In this document: piece by piece, positions 44,606-54,222 of the stretch
How the letters are laid out: the number at the start of each line of letters is the position of its first letter
Numbering within the stretch: the first letter of the stretch is position 1
Source: an uncultured Sphingomonadaceae bacterium
GTDB taxonomy: Bacteria; Pseudomonadota; Alphaproteobacteria; Sphingomonadales; Sphingomonadaceae
Length of the DNA stretch: 64,000 bases
NCBI GenBank assembly: GCA_947501695.1
Contig: CANMWO010000001.1
Span: 1,054,001-1,118,000 of the forward strand
Direction of reading: 5' to 3'
The notes under the pieces: generated by a model
The model's input: only the letters and a program-made list of their open reading frames with translations
Databases searched by the model: none
Told to the model about the DNA's origin: nothing
Position numbers and translations under genes: made by a program

Positions 44606-45169
44606 TTAGCCGTGGTTGGCATTCACCATCGTGTAGAACATCGGTAATGACAGCAATGTGTTGGTACGTGAGGCCATCATGGCTAGTTTTGCAGCAGCAG
44701 CTTTTGCCTCATCGGTCGCCTCGACAATGCCGAGAACTTTCTTCTGGTTGGGCCAAATGATGAACCAGACATTGGCTGCCATCACGATAGCGATCCACAT
44801 GCCAACGCCAATCATTGTAAATGGAGCCTGCAAAATCATCGCCTGATGTACATAACCGCTTAGATAAGCCACCAACAGGCCGGTGATGACGGTGAACAAA
44901 GCAGCCCAGCGGAAATAGAACAAAGCGCTAGGTGCGATATGTTTTGTCACTGCTGGCTTCGCTTCAGCCGGAATGTTCGGCATTTGTGGCACTTGCACAA
45001 AGTTGAAATAATAGAGCAAACCAATCCAGAGAACGCCAAAGAACAGGTGGAGCCAACGCATGATACTATTGGCATCAACAAGGCCCTGATGCAGGCCGAA
45101 CATCGTCAATAATGCGAGTATTAACCCTCCAAACATTACCAAATTCAAATTTCCAAAAAACTTCGCCAT
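44606..45169 (-). CDS. urate-oxidase-N-like integral membrane protein
   Basis: 187 aa, about five TM helices. IMRWLHLFFGVLWIGLLYYFNFVQVP and the C-terminal NTLLSLPMFYTMVNANHG resemble the Urate_ox_N (PuuD) membrane domain, but the cytochrome c domain of full PuuD is missing and no purine-degradation gene is nearby. Probably a haem-binding or electron-transfer membrane protein of unknown substrate. Confidence 0.8.
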   Translation of the reverse strand: MAKFFGNLNLVMFGGLILALLTMFGLHQGLVDANSIMRWLHLFFGVLWIGLLYYFNFVQVPQMPNIPAEAKPAVTKHIAPSALFYFRWAALFTVITGLLVAYLSGYVHQAMILQAPFTMIGVGMWIAIVMAANVWFIIWPNQKKVLGIVEATDEAKAAAAKLAMMASRTNTLLSLPMFYTMVNANHG

Positions 45170-45345
45170 TGTTATCTTCCCCCAAAAATAAGTTGTAACG
45201 TGCGGTAATATTATGCCTTTGCGCCATTTTTGTCACGGAAAAACGCTGTAATCTGGACATACGCTCTAATGGGTAGTTGCTGAGACATCCTTTTGTCACC
45301 ATATGCGCTGTCTGAAAGTCATTATAACCATGGAGAAAACCCTCA

Positions 45346-45951
45346 ATGTCCTTTGAACTTCCCTCGCTTCCTTATTCTAAAACATCTTTCGGTGAGCTCA
45401 TCTCTGAAGCCACCTTTAATTTCCACCACGGCAAGCATCACAACGCCTATGTGACCAAAACCAACGACGCGATCGCTGGTACGGATCATGAGGGCAAGAA
45501 ACTGTCCGACATTATCAAAGCGTCTGATGGCGGATTGTTTAACAACGCTGCTCAAGTATGGAACCACAGCTTTTACTGGTTGTGCCTTAGTCCTGAAAAG
45601 AAAGACATGCCGGCTGAATTAAAAAGCCGCATAGAAGCGGATTTTGGTTCGGTTGAAGAATTTAAAGAAAAATTCAAAGCCGAAGCGACCGGTCACTTTG
45701 CCAGCGGTTGGGCTTGGTTGGTGCTAAACGGCGACAAGTTGGAAATCACATCCCTGCATGATGCCGACAGTCCGGTTGCCCATGGCATGAAGCCATTGCT
45801 GACCATCGATGTCTGGGAGCATGCTTATTATCTCGATTATCAGAATGCGCGGCCAGATTATGTTTCCGCTTTGCTGGATAGCGCGATTGACTGGGACTTT
45901 GTTGCTCAAAACCTTGATGGCGAAGGTGTAAGCCGCGCTGACCAGGGCTAA
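45346..45951 (+). CDS. sodB: Fe-type superoxide dismutase
   Basis: 201 aa. Metal ligands His in FHHGKHHNAYV and NHSFYW, and Asp/His in DVWEHAYYLDYQN. FNNAAQVWNHSFYW with Gln in the outer sphere marks the iron/cambialistic type. Cytoplasmic: no signal peptide. A terminator follows. Confidence 0.95.
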   Translation: MSFELPSLPYSKTSFGELISEATFNFHHGKHHNAYVTKTNDAIAGTDHEGKKLSDIIKASDGGLFNNAAQVWNHSFYWLCLSPEKKDMPAELKSRIEADFGSVEEFKEKFKAEATGHFASGWAWLVLNGDKLEITSLHDADSPVAHGMKPLLTIDVWEHAYYLDYQNARPDYVSALLDSAIDWDFVAQNLDGEGVSRADQG

Positions 45952-45976
45952 GCGCCTTACTCCTAAGAGTTAAATG

Positions 45977-46009
45977 CCGCGCTCCATTTTCGATGGGGCG
46001 CGGTTTTTA
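45977..46009. terminator. terminator between sodB and ispZ
   Basis: Stem CCGCGCTCCA / TGGGGCGCGG (one wobble) with loop TTTTCGA, then TTTTTATTT on the plus strand. It overlaps the 3' end of the converging ispZ gene. Confidence 0.85.
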
Positions 46010-46621
46010 TTTGGGGGAAACTTCTTCTGCTTCTTCGTCCTGGCCAAGGTCTAGGCCGTGCCGCATCAGCATTGGGACGTTTGCGATTGCGAAGATGAAC
46101 GACAATATGGTGATGCCCCAGACTTTCAGCGTCAGCCATAGGTCAAAGGTCAAGGTCATCCGCATGGCTTCATTGAGCAAAGCCATAGCAACAAAGAAGA
46201 TCGCCCAATTGCGCGACAATTTCAGCCAGCCTTCGTCTGATAAACCTTCATATGCGGCCTGCAGAAGATATTTCAGCATAGCCTTACCGCGCAATAGTCC
46301 AACACCCAAGATCACCGCAAACCCGGTATAGATAATCGTCGGTTTGATCTGGATGAAGCGCGGGTCGTTGAAATAGATGGTGAGCGCGCCAAAGCCGATC
46401 ACAAGAACAGCAGATAGCCAGAGCATCGGAGAGATTTTCCCGATTTTCCATTTGGATATTACCACGGCAATCAGAATGGCAGCCATGAAGGCGGCCGTCC
46501 CGGCTATGATGCCGAGGAACTTATAAGCCAAGAAAAAGACCAGCAATGGTCCGAAATCAAGCGCGAAGCCCAAGCCCTTGTTTTCCTTTTTCGGTTCTAC
46601 ATTGATGACATCATCACTCAT
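46007..46621 (-). CDS. ispZ: intracellular septation protein IspZ/YciB family
   Basis: 204 aa, five to six TM helices. The C-terminal block LSDEGWLKLSRNWAIFFVAMALLNEA with following TFDLWLTLKVWG is the family signature. Homologues influence septation and envelope integrity. Last gene of the dapF-mtaB-ftsY-ispZ unit, overlapping ftsY by 4 bases. Confidence 0.92.
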   Translation of the reverse strand: MSDDVINVEPKKENKGLGFALDFGPLLVFFLAYKFLGIIAGTAAFMAAILIAVVISKWKIGKISPMLWLSAVLVIGFGALTIYFNDPRFIQIKPTIIYTGFAVILGVGLLRGKAMLKYLLQAAYEGLSDEGWLKLSRNWAIFFVAMALLNEAMRMTLTFDLWLTLKVWGITILSFIFAIANVPMLMRHGLDLGQDEEAEEVSPK

Positions 46622-47547
46622 TCTTCAATTCCTGCTATGGCTGCGGCCAGATCATTGGCGTCAAAGGGACGTAAATCTTCCATCGTCTCTCCTACACCGA
46701 TTGCATGAATAGGCATTGCAAATTGCTTGGCAGCCGCGACAAGAACGCCGCCGCGCGCCGTGCCATCCAACTTTGTCATGATTAAGCCCGTAACCTTTGC
46801 CACTTCCTTAAACACTTCGATTTGAGACAAGGCGTTTTGTCCGGTCGTCGCATCCAATACGAGAACCACATCATGCGGCGCTTCTGGATTCAGTCGACCC
46901 AGCACGCGCCGGATCTTGTCGAGTTCATCCATAAGTTCGGTACGGTTTTGTAGCCGTCCGGCTGTATCGACAATTAACACATCAATGCCGGTGGCCGTCG
47001 CCTGTTTAACACCTTCATAGACGATACTAGCGCTGTCACCGCCTTCTTTACCGCTGATGATAGGAACACCAAGCCGCTCGGCCCAGACTTTTAACTGTCC
47101 GATTGCCGCTGCGCGGAACGTATCACCAGCAGCCAGCATCACGCCATAATCTTGTTCCAGAAACAAATGCGCTAGCTTGGCAATGGTTGTCGTTTTGCCC
47201 GAGCCATTGACGCCAATTACAAGAATTACCTGCGGGCGAGGGAAGGCGTCAATCTCCAAAGGAACCGCCACCGGTTCCAATATGCCGGCAATTTCAGACT
47301 GGATGATTTCCCGGACAGCATCTTCGCTAAGGCCTTTTTCAAACCTCTCCTTGGAGAGCTTTTCGCGGATCGAGGCCGCAGTTGCCGGGCCAAGGTCCGA
47401 CATGATCAAAGCATCTTCGATATCATCGAGTGTCGCGTCGTCCAGTTTTGCCTTGGTGACAAGCCCTGTAAGGTTTTCGGTAAGCTTCCCTGATGTCTTG
47501 CTGAAGCCGCCAAACAGACGATCCTTCCAGCCCGGTTTTTCACTCAT
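46618..47547 (-). CDS. ftsY: signal recognition particle receptor FtsY
   Basis: 309 aa, without the long acidic A domain of E. coli FtsY. NG domain: G1 GVNGSGKTTTIAKLAHLF, LAAGDTFRAAA, G3 DTAGRLQN and G4 TKLDGTARGG. Membrane receptor of the Ffh-ribosome complex; ffh is encoded 4 kb away. 4-base overlaps with both neighbours. Confidence 0.97.
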   Translation of the reverse strand: MSEKPGWKDRLFGGFSKTSGKLTENLTGLVTKAKLDDATLDDIEDALIMSDLGPATAASIREKLSKERFEKGLSEDAVREIIQSEIAGILEPVAVPLEIDAFPRPQVILVIGVNGSGKTTTIAKLAHLFLEQDYGVMLAAGDTFRAAAIGQLKVWAERLGVPIISGKEGGDSASIVYEGVKQATATGIDVLIVDTAGRLQNRTELMDELDKIRRVLGRLNPEAPHDVVLVLDATTGQNALSQIEVFKEVAKVTGLIMTKLDGTARGGVLVAAAKQFAMPIHAIGVGETMEDLRPFDANDLAAAIAGIEE

Positions 47548-48809
47548 ACTATTTTTCTTCCGATCAGTTTTTGGCCATCGGAGGAGATGACTTCAACAGG
47601 GATGATCTGGCCTTCTGGCATGGTTTCTTCAAAACTAATATGGGCAAAATTCTCGGCATATCCAGCTTTGCCGTTCAACTCGCACAAGATATTTTGTTGG
47701 GTACCAACCAGATTGTCGCGCCAGAATTGTGCCTTTGCGGCCAGCTTCTGTCTTAACAGCTTGGCGCGTTGCTTTATAATCGAGCCGTTAACTTGCGGCA
47801 TATTAGCTGCTGGCGTGCCTTCCCGCTGTGAATAGGGGAATATATGGCCGTGGATGATGTCGCATTGATCGACAATATCCATGCTATTGGCAAACATCTC
47901 GTCGGTTTCTGTCGGGAATCCGGCGATGATATCGGCACCGATCGCGATTTCAGGACGTTTCTCTTTGAGCCGCGTTACCAATTCTATCGCTTGTTCCCGA
48001 CTATGCCGACGCTTCATCCGTTTAAGGATCATATTATCACCAGATTGAAGTGACAGATGTACATGCGGCATCATCCGCTGTTCGCCGGTTAGGATATCAA
48101 AAAGCCGCTCGTCAATCTCAACGCCATCGACAGAAGATAGTCTCAACCGTTTCAAGTCAGGAACATGTTTCAACACACGCTCAACCAGTTGGCCCAAGCT
48201 TGGATTACCAGGCAGATCGGGACCATAGCTGGTGACATCAACGCCGGTTAGGACAACCTCGTTAAAACCTTTGTCAACCAACGCCTGAACCTGCTCGACA
48301 ACTTGGCCGGCCGGAACAGAGCGACTGTTGCCGCGGCCATAGGGAATGATACAAAATGTGCAGCGATGGTCGCAGCCATTTTGCACCTCGACAAAGGCCC
48401 GGGAACGCTCGGCAAAAGCGCTGACCATATGCGGGGCTGTTTCTCTGACCTGCATGATGTCGGACACGCGGATGTCTGGCTTGTTGGTTTCAAGCCCGAA
48501 TTTGAAATTATCGGCGTCATATTTGTCGAAATTACCGACCACTCCGGATGTTTCCGGCATGGTATCGAACATGGCGGGATCGATTTGCGCGGCACAGCCG
48601 GTTACCACGACCTTCTTATCGGGATTGTCCCGCTTTGCTCGCCGGATCGCCTGACGAGTCTGGCGCACGGCTTCATTGGTCACAGCACAGCTGTTGACGA
48701 TTACCAGTTGATCCGCGTCCACTTTCGACGCTGCAATGCTTTGTCTGATCGCTTCACTCTCTGCGATATTCAGGCGGCATCCCATGCTGATAATATCTGG
48801 GCCGCTCAT
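47544..48809 (-). CDS. mtaB: tRNA t6A37 methylthiotransferase MtaB
   Basis: 421 aa radical SAM enzyme converting t6A37 to ms2t6A in ANN-decoding tRNAs. N-terminal UPF0004 domain with Cys (GCRLN, NSCAVT, TGCAAQ), radical-SAM CxxxCxxC in CDHRCTFCIIPYGRG, then a short C-terminal TRAM-like part. Overlaps dapF and ftsY by 4 bases each. Confidence 0.93.
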   Translation of the reverse strand: MSGPDIISMGCRLNIAESEAIRQSIAASKVDADQLVIVNSCAVTNEAVRQTRQAIRRAKRDNPDKKVVVTGCAAQIDPAMFDTMPETSGVVGNFDKYDADNFKFGLETNKPDIRVSDIMQVRETAPHMVSAFAERSRAFVEVQNGCDHRCTFCIIPYGRGNSRSVPAGQVVEQVQALVDKGFNEVVLTGVDVTSYGPDLPGNPSLGQLVERVLKHVPDLKRLRLSSVDGVEIDERLFDILTGEQRMMPHVHLSLQSGDNMILKRMKRRHSREQAIELVTRLKEKRPEIAIGADIIAGFPTETDEMFANSMDIVDQCDIIHGHIFPYSQREGTPAANMPQVNGSIIKQRAKLLRQKLAAKAQFWRDNLVGTQQNILCELNGKAGYAENFAHISFEETMPEGQIIPVEVISSDGQKLIGRKIV

Positions 48810-49624
48810 TCAAAATCGTCCCAGTTTGTTTCGCCGGAAAACACATAAGTGGTCGGGCCTTGCATCATGATCGGGCTATCAGGCTGCCAAGATAGAATCA
48901 GTTTTCCGCCCGGCAGATGAACGTTGACTGGGCTCTGGACCAATCCTCGCTTGATTGCTGCCACAGCGGTTGCGCAAGCACCCGTGCCGCAAGCGTGCGT
49001 CAAACCGACGCCGCGTTCCCAAACCCTTAAGTGGATGTCGCCATCTTTAACATGCGCGACGTTTACATTCACGCGTGCTGGGAAAAGTGGATCTACTTCA
49101 ATCAATGGTCCTAAGCGATCGAGTTCGACGGCTTCGCTATCGGGAACAAAGAAAATCACATGAGGATTACCAACATTAACAGCTGCGGGGTCTTGCAGGT
49201 CTTCCCAGCCTACGGGCATATGCTGGCTGTCCATAGCATAGGCGAGGGGGATGGCGTTCCATTCAAAACGCGGTTCGCCCATATCGACAATAGCGCCTTC
49301 TTCTGTAACATGACCAGAAATCATACCACCATCGGTTTCAATCGATGTGCCGTCGCCCAGCAACTTGACGACGCAGCGCGTGGCGTTGCCGCAAGCTTCA
49401 ACTTCACCGCCATCGGCATTGTAGATTTGCATGCGGACATCGGCTTTGTCGGATGGCCTCAGGATAATCAGTTGATCGCATCCTATGCCGCTGTGCCGGT
49501 TAGCAATTGCAGCAGCTTTCCCACTCGGCATTGTCCAACTATCAGATATTTCAGGCGCACGCGCATCGATTATGACAAAGTCATTGCCCAATCCATGCAT
49601 TTTGTGAAATTGCCCGCGTGTCAT
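48806..49624 (-). CDS. dapF: diaminopimelate epimerase
   Basis: 272 aa. Converts LL- to meso-diaminopimelate for lysine and peptidoglycan. The two catalytic Cys are in VEACGNATRCV and THACGTGACAT; N-terminal FHKMHGLGNDFVIID typical. First gene of an overlapping four-gene unit. Confidence 0.96.
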   Translation of the reverse strand: MTRGQFHKMHGLGNDFVIIDARAPEISDSWTMPSGKAAAIANRHSGIGCDQLIILRPSDKADVRMQIYNADGGEVEACGNATRCVVKLLGDGTSIETDGGMISGHVTEEGAIVDMGEPRFEWNAIPLAYAMDSQHMPVGWEDLQDPAAVNVGNPHVIFFVPDSEAVELDRLGPLIEVDPLFPARVNVNVAHVKDGDIHLRVWERGVGLTHACGTGACATAVAAIKRGLVQSPVNVHLPGGKLILSWQPDSPIMMQGPTTYVFSGETNWDDFE

Positions 49625-49715
49625 ATTGGGCGATTTAGGGGCGCGCGCTTAGCAAGTCCAGCATTTCGAACGCGGGTAAGAGATCATCCACTACTGATAC
49701 TGGAATTTCCTGAGC

Positions 49716-51383
49716 TTAACCGGCTTTTCGCTGTGTTTCTGCCAGTGGTATAATCTTTTCCTCAGTGGCTTCTTCAACGCTAGCCTCAGGTTGCTGAGGC
49801 AGCAAATTGCGCTCAGTCAATAATTTAACAGCCTGCTGGGTGGACAGCGGGCGACCGTAATGCCAGCCCTGACCTTTGGAACAACCGATATTGCGCAGTT
49901 CATCTTCAATCGCTTTATCTTCAATGCCTTCAGCAGTGATAGGCATACCAAGGCTCTCGCCAAGGCCGGTAATGGCTTTTACAATGGCAGCGCTTTCGGA
50001 GTTTTCCAGAATCGACGTCACAAAGCTGCGGTCAATCTTAATCCGGTCAAACGGCAGAGCGCGAAGGTGAGCTAGCGAACTATAACCAGTGCCGAAATCA
50101 TCAAGCGCGATGCGGATACCCTGGTTTTTCAAACTTCCTACAATCGACTGGGCGAGGCTAAGATTCTCGAACAACGAGCTTTCGGTAATCTCGATTTCCA
50201 GACGGCTCGGCGGAAAGCCGGTTTCTACCAGTAGTTTAACGATTTTCTGGGCGAGCCAAGGATCAAGCAGCTGGATGGGAGAAATGTTTACCGAAACGGA
50301 CAAACTTGGATCCCAAAGTTTTGCACTTTCAAAGCATTGGCGCATGACGCTGAGCGACAAGTCGCCGATCATGCCAGTTTCTTCTGCGATAGGAATGAAC
50401 ACTTCTGGTGAAACAAGGCCTTGCGTAGGTGACTCCCAGCGGGCGAGCATCTCAAAGCCGGTTAGCTTTCCGGTCGCAAGATCAATCTGTTGTTCATAAT
50501 AAGGAACAAATTCACCTGCCGGAATGCCTTTGCGCATACCGGATTCAATGGTGTTGCGTGTCTGAAGCTCTTGCTCCATCGAAACATCAAACCAGCAGAA
50601 ACGATTCCGACCCTGTTTTTTCGCGCTATACATAGCGATGTCGGCACGTTTCATGAGAACATCGACGCTTTCGGTTTCATAATCAAAACGCGAGAGACCT
50701 ATTGATGTCGTTACCACCAGATGATTGCCATTTTCGACAATTGGTATGGCAATACCTTCAATCAAGTCGTCAGCAATACGATCAACTAGCTCCGGTTGGT
50801 CCGGGTCAAAGACAAATGCGCAAGCAAACTCATCACCACCAAGGCGCGCTAACAAATTATTTGGCGGTATAACCTTGGAAATTCGGTTAGCGACTTCTTT
50901 CAATACGATGTCACCAGCGCTATGGCCGTGGACATCATTTACGGTTTTGAAATTGTCGAGGTCGAGCATCAAGAAAGCCGTGCTCTTGTTCTTGCGCTGA
51001 GCCGTCGCGATCATGTCCGATGTTTCTTTGGTCAAGGTGCGACGATTTAGAAAGCCCGTAAGAGGGTCTGTTACTGCAAGGGAATGCGCGCGCTCTTCTG
51101 CTGCTGCACGTTCGGTCACTTCTTCTGATAGATCGCGATAGCGCCGCCAGCCAAATAATATGAGTGCAATGTTGAGTAGAAATGCAGAGACAAGCATTTT
51201 GTCGCTGCCGCCACCATATCCCGATAGAGAAGCAATCGCTTCGGTGATAACGGTGCTGCCAGTCCCGACGAACATAAGAATTGCAAAGATGACGATTAAG
51301 CTCGTTACGACATCACGCCGAGCGGATACCGCATGCTTGTTGTTCGACTTTACGTTAATTTCTTCCGACATAATTTGCCCCAT
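49716..51383 (-). CDS. GGDEF-EAL membrane protein (c-di-GMP)
   Basis: 555 aa. Two TM helices (residues ~26-48 and ~60-78) and a short coiled coil, then a GGDEF domain (ARLGGDEFACAF, intact) and an EAL domain (FEMLARWESP as the signature, plus EITESSL, DDFGTGYSSL and KIDRSFV). EML replaces EAL; E-x-L is kept, so both synthesis and breakdown activity are possible. The sensor part is minimal, so the signal is unknown. A second ATG at 51371 is an alternative start. Confidence 0.92.
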   Translation of the reverse strand: MGQIMSEEINVKSNNKHAVSARRDVVTSLIVIFAILMFVGTGSTVITEAIASLSGYGGGSDKMLVSAFLLNIALILFGWRRYRDLSEEVTERAAAEERAHSLAVTDPLTGFLNRRTLTKETSDMIATAQRKNKSTAFLMLDLDNFKTVNDVHGHSAGDIVLKEVANRISKVIPPNNLLARLGGDEFACAFVFDPDQPELVDRIADDLIEGIAIPIVENGNHLVVTTSIGLSRFDYETESVDVLMKRADIAMYSAKKQGRNRFCWFDVSMEQELQTRNTIESGMRKGIPAGEFVPYYEQQIDLATGKLTGFEMLARWESPTQGLVSPEVFIPIAEETGMIGDLSLSVMRQCFESAKLWDPSLSVSVNISPIQLLDPWLAQKIVKLLVETGFPPSRLEIEITESSLFENLSLAQSIVGSLKNQGIRIALDDFGTGYSSLAHLRALPFDRIKIDRSFVTSILENSESAAIVKAITGLGESLGMPITAEGIEDKAIEDELRNIGCSKGQGWHYGRPLSTQQAVKLLTERNLLPQQPEASVEEATEEKIIPLAETQRKAG

Positions 51384-51560
51384 GACGGTTACCCCACAAA
51401 ATTCAACGTTCCTATTGGCTTAACAATCCTCAATTTCTGGTTAAGATTGTTGAATTTAGGGGATTTATGGGGTTGCGAGGAAATGTTGGATAGACTAAGG
51501 AACTGCCAATTCCGAGGCGAATAGCGTTGGTATTTCAGTTTCGAGTTCAAAAAACTCACA

Positions 51561-51596
51561 CGTCGGTTAGCGAGGTTTCGCCCACCGGCGTTTTTT
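51561..51596 (+). terminator. terminator-like hairpin upstream of ffh
   Basis: CGTCGGT / ACCGGCG outer stem with an inner GCGA/TCGC stem, then T6. It lies 65 bases before the ffh ATG with no gene ending nearby on the plus strand; it may end a short leader transcript. The rest of 51384-51661 shows nothing else recognisable. Confidence 0.5.
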
Positions 51597-51661
51597 GCGT
51601 TGCCCGGTTTTTGGGTCTGTTTTAGGCTGATTTCAGCCAGTTTGAGAGAAAGGAAGACGCC

Positions 51662-53125
51662 ATGTTTGACAAGTTAAGCGACCGGCTCGGCGGCGTCTTT
51701 GACAAGCTGCGTGGTCGCGGCGCGCTGAAAGAAGAAGATGTTCGCGGTGCGATGCGGGAAGTGCGCATTGCTTTGCTGGAGGCCGATGTTGCGCTTCCGG
51801 TTGTAAAGGATTTCGTTGAGAAGGTTACCGAGCAAGCGGTTGGCCAGTCCGTTCTCAAGTCGATCACACCGGGCCAGCAAGTCGTAAAGATCGTCAATGA
51901 CGGCATTGCAGACATGCTGGGGGCGGAAGTCAGCGGCCTTAACCTGGCCGTTACACCTCCAGCGATCATCATGATGGTGGGTCTGCAAGGTTCTGGTAAA
52001 ACGACTACGACTGCCAAGATCGCGAAACGGCTAAAAGACAAAGAGAATAAGAAGGTCATGATGGCCTCGCTCGATGTCAATCGTCCGGCGGCGCAAGAAC
52101 AATTGGCCGTTCTGGGCGAGCAGATCAGTGCCGCGACATTGCCGATTGTTGAAGGCCAACAGCCGGTTGAGATTGCAAAACGTGCTTTGCAGGCCGCGAA
52201 GTTACAGGGTTTCGACGTTCTAATGCTCGATACCGCAGGCCGTCTGCACGTCGATCAGCAATTGATGGACGAGATGAAGGCTGTTGCCGATGTCTCGAAA
52301 CCACAGGAAACATTGCTAGTTGTAGATGCTCTGACCGGTCAGGATGCGGTCAATGTTGCGTCTAATTTCTCCGAGCAGGTTGATCTTAGCGGTGTGATCC
52401 TCACTCGTATGGACGGTGATGCACGCGGTGGTGCGGCACTTTCGATGCGGGCTGTCACCGGCAAGCCGATAAAATTTGTCGGTATCGGCGAGAAAATTGA
52501 CGCGCTGGAAGAATTTCACCCCGAGCGCGTTGCGGGCCGTATCCTTGGCATGGGCGACGTTGTTAGCTTGGTTGAAAAAGCTGCAGAATCTGTCGACAAG
52601 GAAGAGTCCGAAGCGCTGGCCGAGAAGATGGCCAAGGGGCAATTCGATCTGAACGACTTGCGCTCTCAACTGCGCCAGATGACCAAAATGGGCGGCCTTG
52701 GTGCGCTAGCCTCGATGATGCCGGGGATGAAAAAAGCCAAGGCAGCCATGGCTGGCGGCGCGATGGACGACAAGGTTCTGGTGCGCATGGACGCGATTAT
52801 CGGGTCTATGACCAAACAAGAGCGGGTTCGCCCGGGCTTGCTCAATGCCAAACGGAAAGTGCGTGTCGCAAAAGGCTCTGGCACAACCGTGCAGGATGTG
52901 AACAAGCTCCTGAAAATGCATCAGGAAATGTCCAAGGCGATGAAGAAGATCAAGAAAATGGGGGGTTTGAAAGGGCTGGCATCCATGTTCGGCGGAGGCG
53001 GCGGCGCTGCTGGCGCGGGCATGGGCGGTCAAAATGGCGGTATGGGCGGAATGCCTGGGCTGCCGGATATGTCCCCTGGCGGACTACCACCGGACTTAGC
53101 GAATTTGTTGAATAAGAAGAAATAG
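51662..53125 (+). CDS. ffh: signal recognition particle protein Ffh
   Basis: 487 aa. N domain, G domain (GLQGSGKTTTTAKIAKRL, LDVNRPAAQEQL, DTAGRLHVD, TRMDGDARGG) and a Met-rich M domain that binds 4.5S RNA and signal peptides (from about residue 320), ending in a Gly-rich tail with many Met. Begins the ffh-rpsP-rimM-trmD-rplS segment. Confidence 0.97.
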   Translation: MFDKLSDRLGGVFDKLRGRGALKEEDVRGAMREVRIALLEADVALPVVKDFVEKVTEQAVGQSVLKSITPGQQVVKIVNDGIADMLGAEVSGLNLAVTPPAIIMMVGLQGSGKTTTTAKIAKRLKDKENKKVMMASLDVNRPAAQEQLAVLGEQISAATLPIVEGQQPVEIAKRALQAAKLQGFDVLMLDTAGRLHVDQQLMDEMKAVADVSKPQETLLVVDALTGQDAVNVASNFSEQVDLSGVILTRMDGDARGGAALSMRAVTGKPIKFVGIGEKIDALEEFHPERVAGRILGMGDVVSLVEKAAESVDKEESEALAEKMAKGQFDLNDLRSQLRQMTKMGGLGALASMMPGMKKAKAAMAGGAMDDKVLVRMDAIIGSMTKQERVRPGLLNAKRKVRVAKGSGTTVQDVNKLLKMHQEMSKAMKKIKKMGGLKGLASMFGGGGGAAGAGMGGQNGGMGGMPGLPDMSPGGLPPDLANLLNKKK

Positions 53126-53169
53126 TTTTAGAAATTAAGTTTATTATATTGTTTTAGAAAGGTTTATTT

Positions 53170-53730
53170 ATGTCAGTAGCAATGAGAATGGCCCGCGGTG
53201 GCTCCAAGAAACGTCCCTATTATAAAATCGTGATCGCGGATATCCGCGCTCCACGGGACGGCAAGTTTATCGAGCGTATCGGTAGCTATAACCCGCTACT
53301 CGCCAAAGATGACGAAAAGCGCGTTATTTTGGATCTGGATCGTGCGAAACATTGGTTGAGCGTTGGTGCCCAGCCTTCCGATCGTGTTTCTCGTTTCCTG
53401 GATGCCGCCGGTTTGATGAAGCGCGAAGCGCGTAACAACCCGAATAAAGCCAAGCCAGGCGAGAAAGCCACTGAGCGTTTGGAAGAAAAAGCTGAAAAAG
53501 CTGCTGCTGCAGAAGAAGCGGCGAAAGAAGCGGCTGCTGCCCCTGCAGAAGAAGCTCCAGCTGAAGAAGCCGCAGCGGAAACACCAGCAGAAGAAACACC
53601 GGCTGCTGAAGAAGCTGCTGCTGAAGCGCCAGCTGAAGAAGTTAAGGCCGAAGAAGCACCTGCAGAAGAAGCGAAAGCTGAAGAAGCACCTGCTGAAGAC
53701 AAGGCTGCCGAAGAAAAGTCCGAGGGTTAA
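53170..53730 (+). CDS. rpsP: ribosomal protein bS16 with long acidic tail
   Basis: 186 aa, against ~80 for E. coli S16. Residues 1-85 are normal bS16 ([37 protein letters not shown]). From about residue 95 the protein is a repetitive Ala/Glu/Pro extension ([18 protein letters not shown] and so on), strongly acidic. Alphaproteobacterial S16 often has a shorter extension of this kind. Confidence 0.95.
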   Translation: MSVAMRMARGGSKKRPYYKIVIADIRAPRDGKFIERIGSYNPLLAKDDEKRVILDLDRAKHWLSVGAQPSDRVSRFLDAAGLMKREARNNPNKAKPGEKATERLEEKAEKAAAAEEAAKEAAAAPAEEAPAEEAAAETPAEETPAAEEAAAEAPAEEVKAEEAPAEEAKAEEAPAEDKAAEEKSEG

Positions 53731-53733
53731 TCC

Positions 53734-54222
53734 TTGGTCGACGTTGATCCGGACACGTCTGTCCCCCTTGCTGTCATTATAGGCGCGCATGGGGTGACCG
53801 GCGAGGTCCGGCTCAAACTTTTCTGTGAGAGTCTGGATAGTCTCAAGCAGCATAAGAATTTCAACGGCGGGAAGCTAACGCTGAAATCCGTCAAACCCCA
53901 TAAAATGGGCGCAATTGCGCGGATTTCCGAGATTACCGACCGCAATGGCGCAGAAGCTGCTCGCGGCACGGAACTCAGTGTTCCACGCTCTGCTTTGCCG
54001 GATCTCGATGAGGACGAATTCTACCATATCGATATTATTGGCCTGCGCTGTGTCTCCGACAATGGCGAAGAACTGGGCAAAATTTTTGCCATTTATGAAT
54101 TTGGTGCAGGTGATGTCATCGAAATCGAGCGCGCCAGTGGCAAGAAATTTATGGTGCCGGTAGGTGCTATTGATATGCGCAATGATCCGGCCATTGTTTT
54201 GGCGGATTTTGTCGAACCATGA
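53734..54222 (+). CDS. rimM: 16S rRNA processing protein RimM
   Basis: 162 aa from TTG 53734, three bases after the rpsP stop, with GAGGG 8 bases upstream; no better start exists. N-terminal RimM domain (VPLAVIIGAHGVTGEVRLKLF) and C-terminal PRC barrel (DEFYHIDIIGLRCVSDNGEELGKI). Needed for 30S head maturation with S19. Confidence 0.93.
   Translation: MVDVDPDTSVPLAVIIGAHGVTGEVRLKLFCESLDSLKQHKNFNGGKLTLKSVKPHKMGAIARISEITDRNGAEAARGTELSVPRSALPDLDEDEFYHIDIIGLRCVSDNGEELGKIFAIYEFGAGDVIEIERASGKKFMVPVGAIDMRNDPAIVLADFVEP

Noticed and set aside
48303-49753. Long plus-strand ORFs opposite mtaB and dapF
   Set aside because: Antisense shadows of conserved genes; no family features.
51384-51661. 4.5S SRP RNA gene beside ffh
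   Set aside because: The conserved GGTCAGG...GGAAGCAGCC core was not found here.
53286-53853. Long Ser/Ala- or Phe/Cys-rich minus-strand ORFs opposite rpsP
   Set aside because: Arise from the repetitive acidic tail codons of rpsP; low complexity and no start signals.
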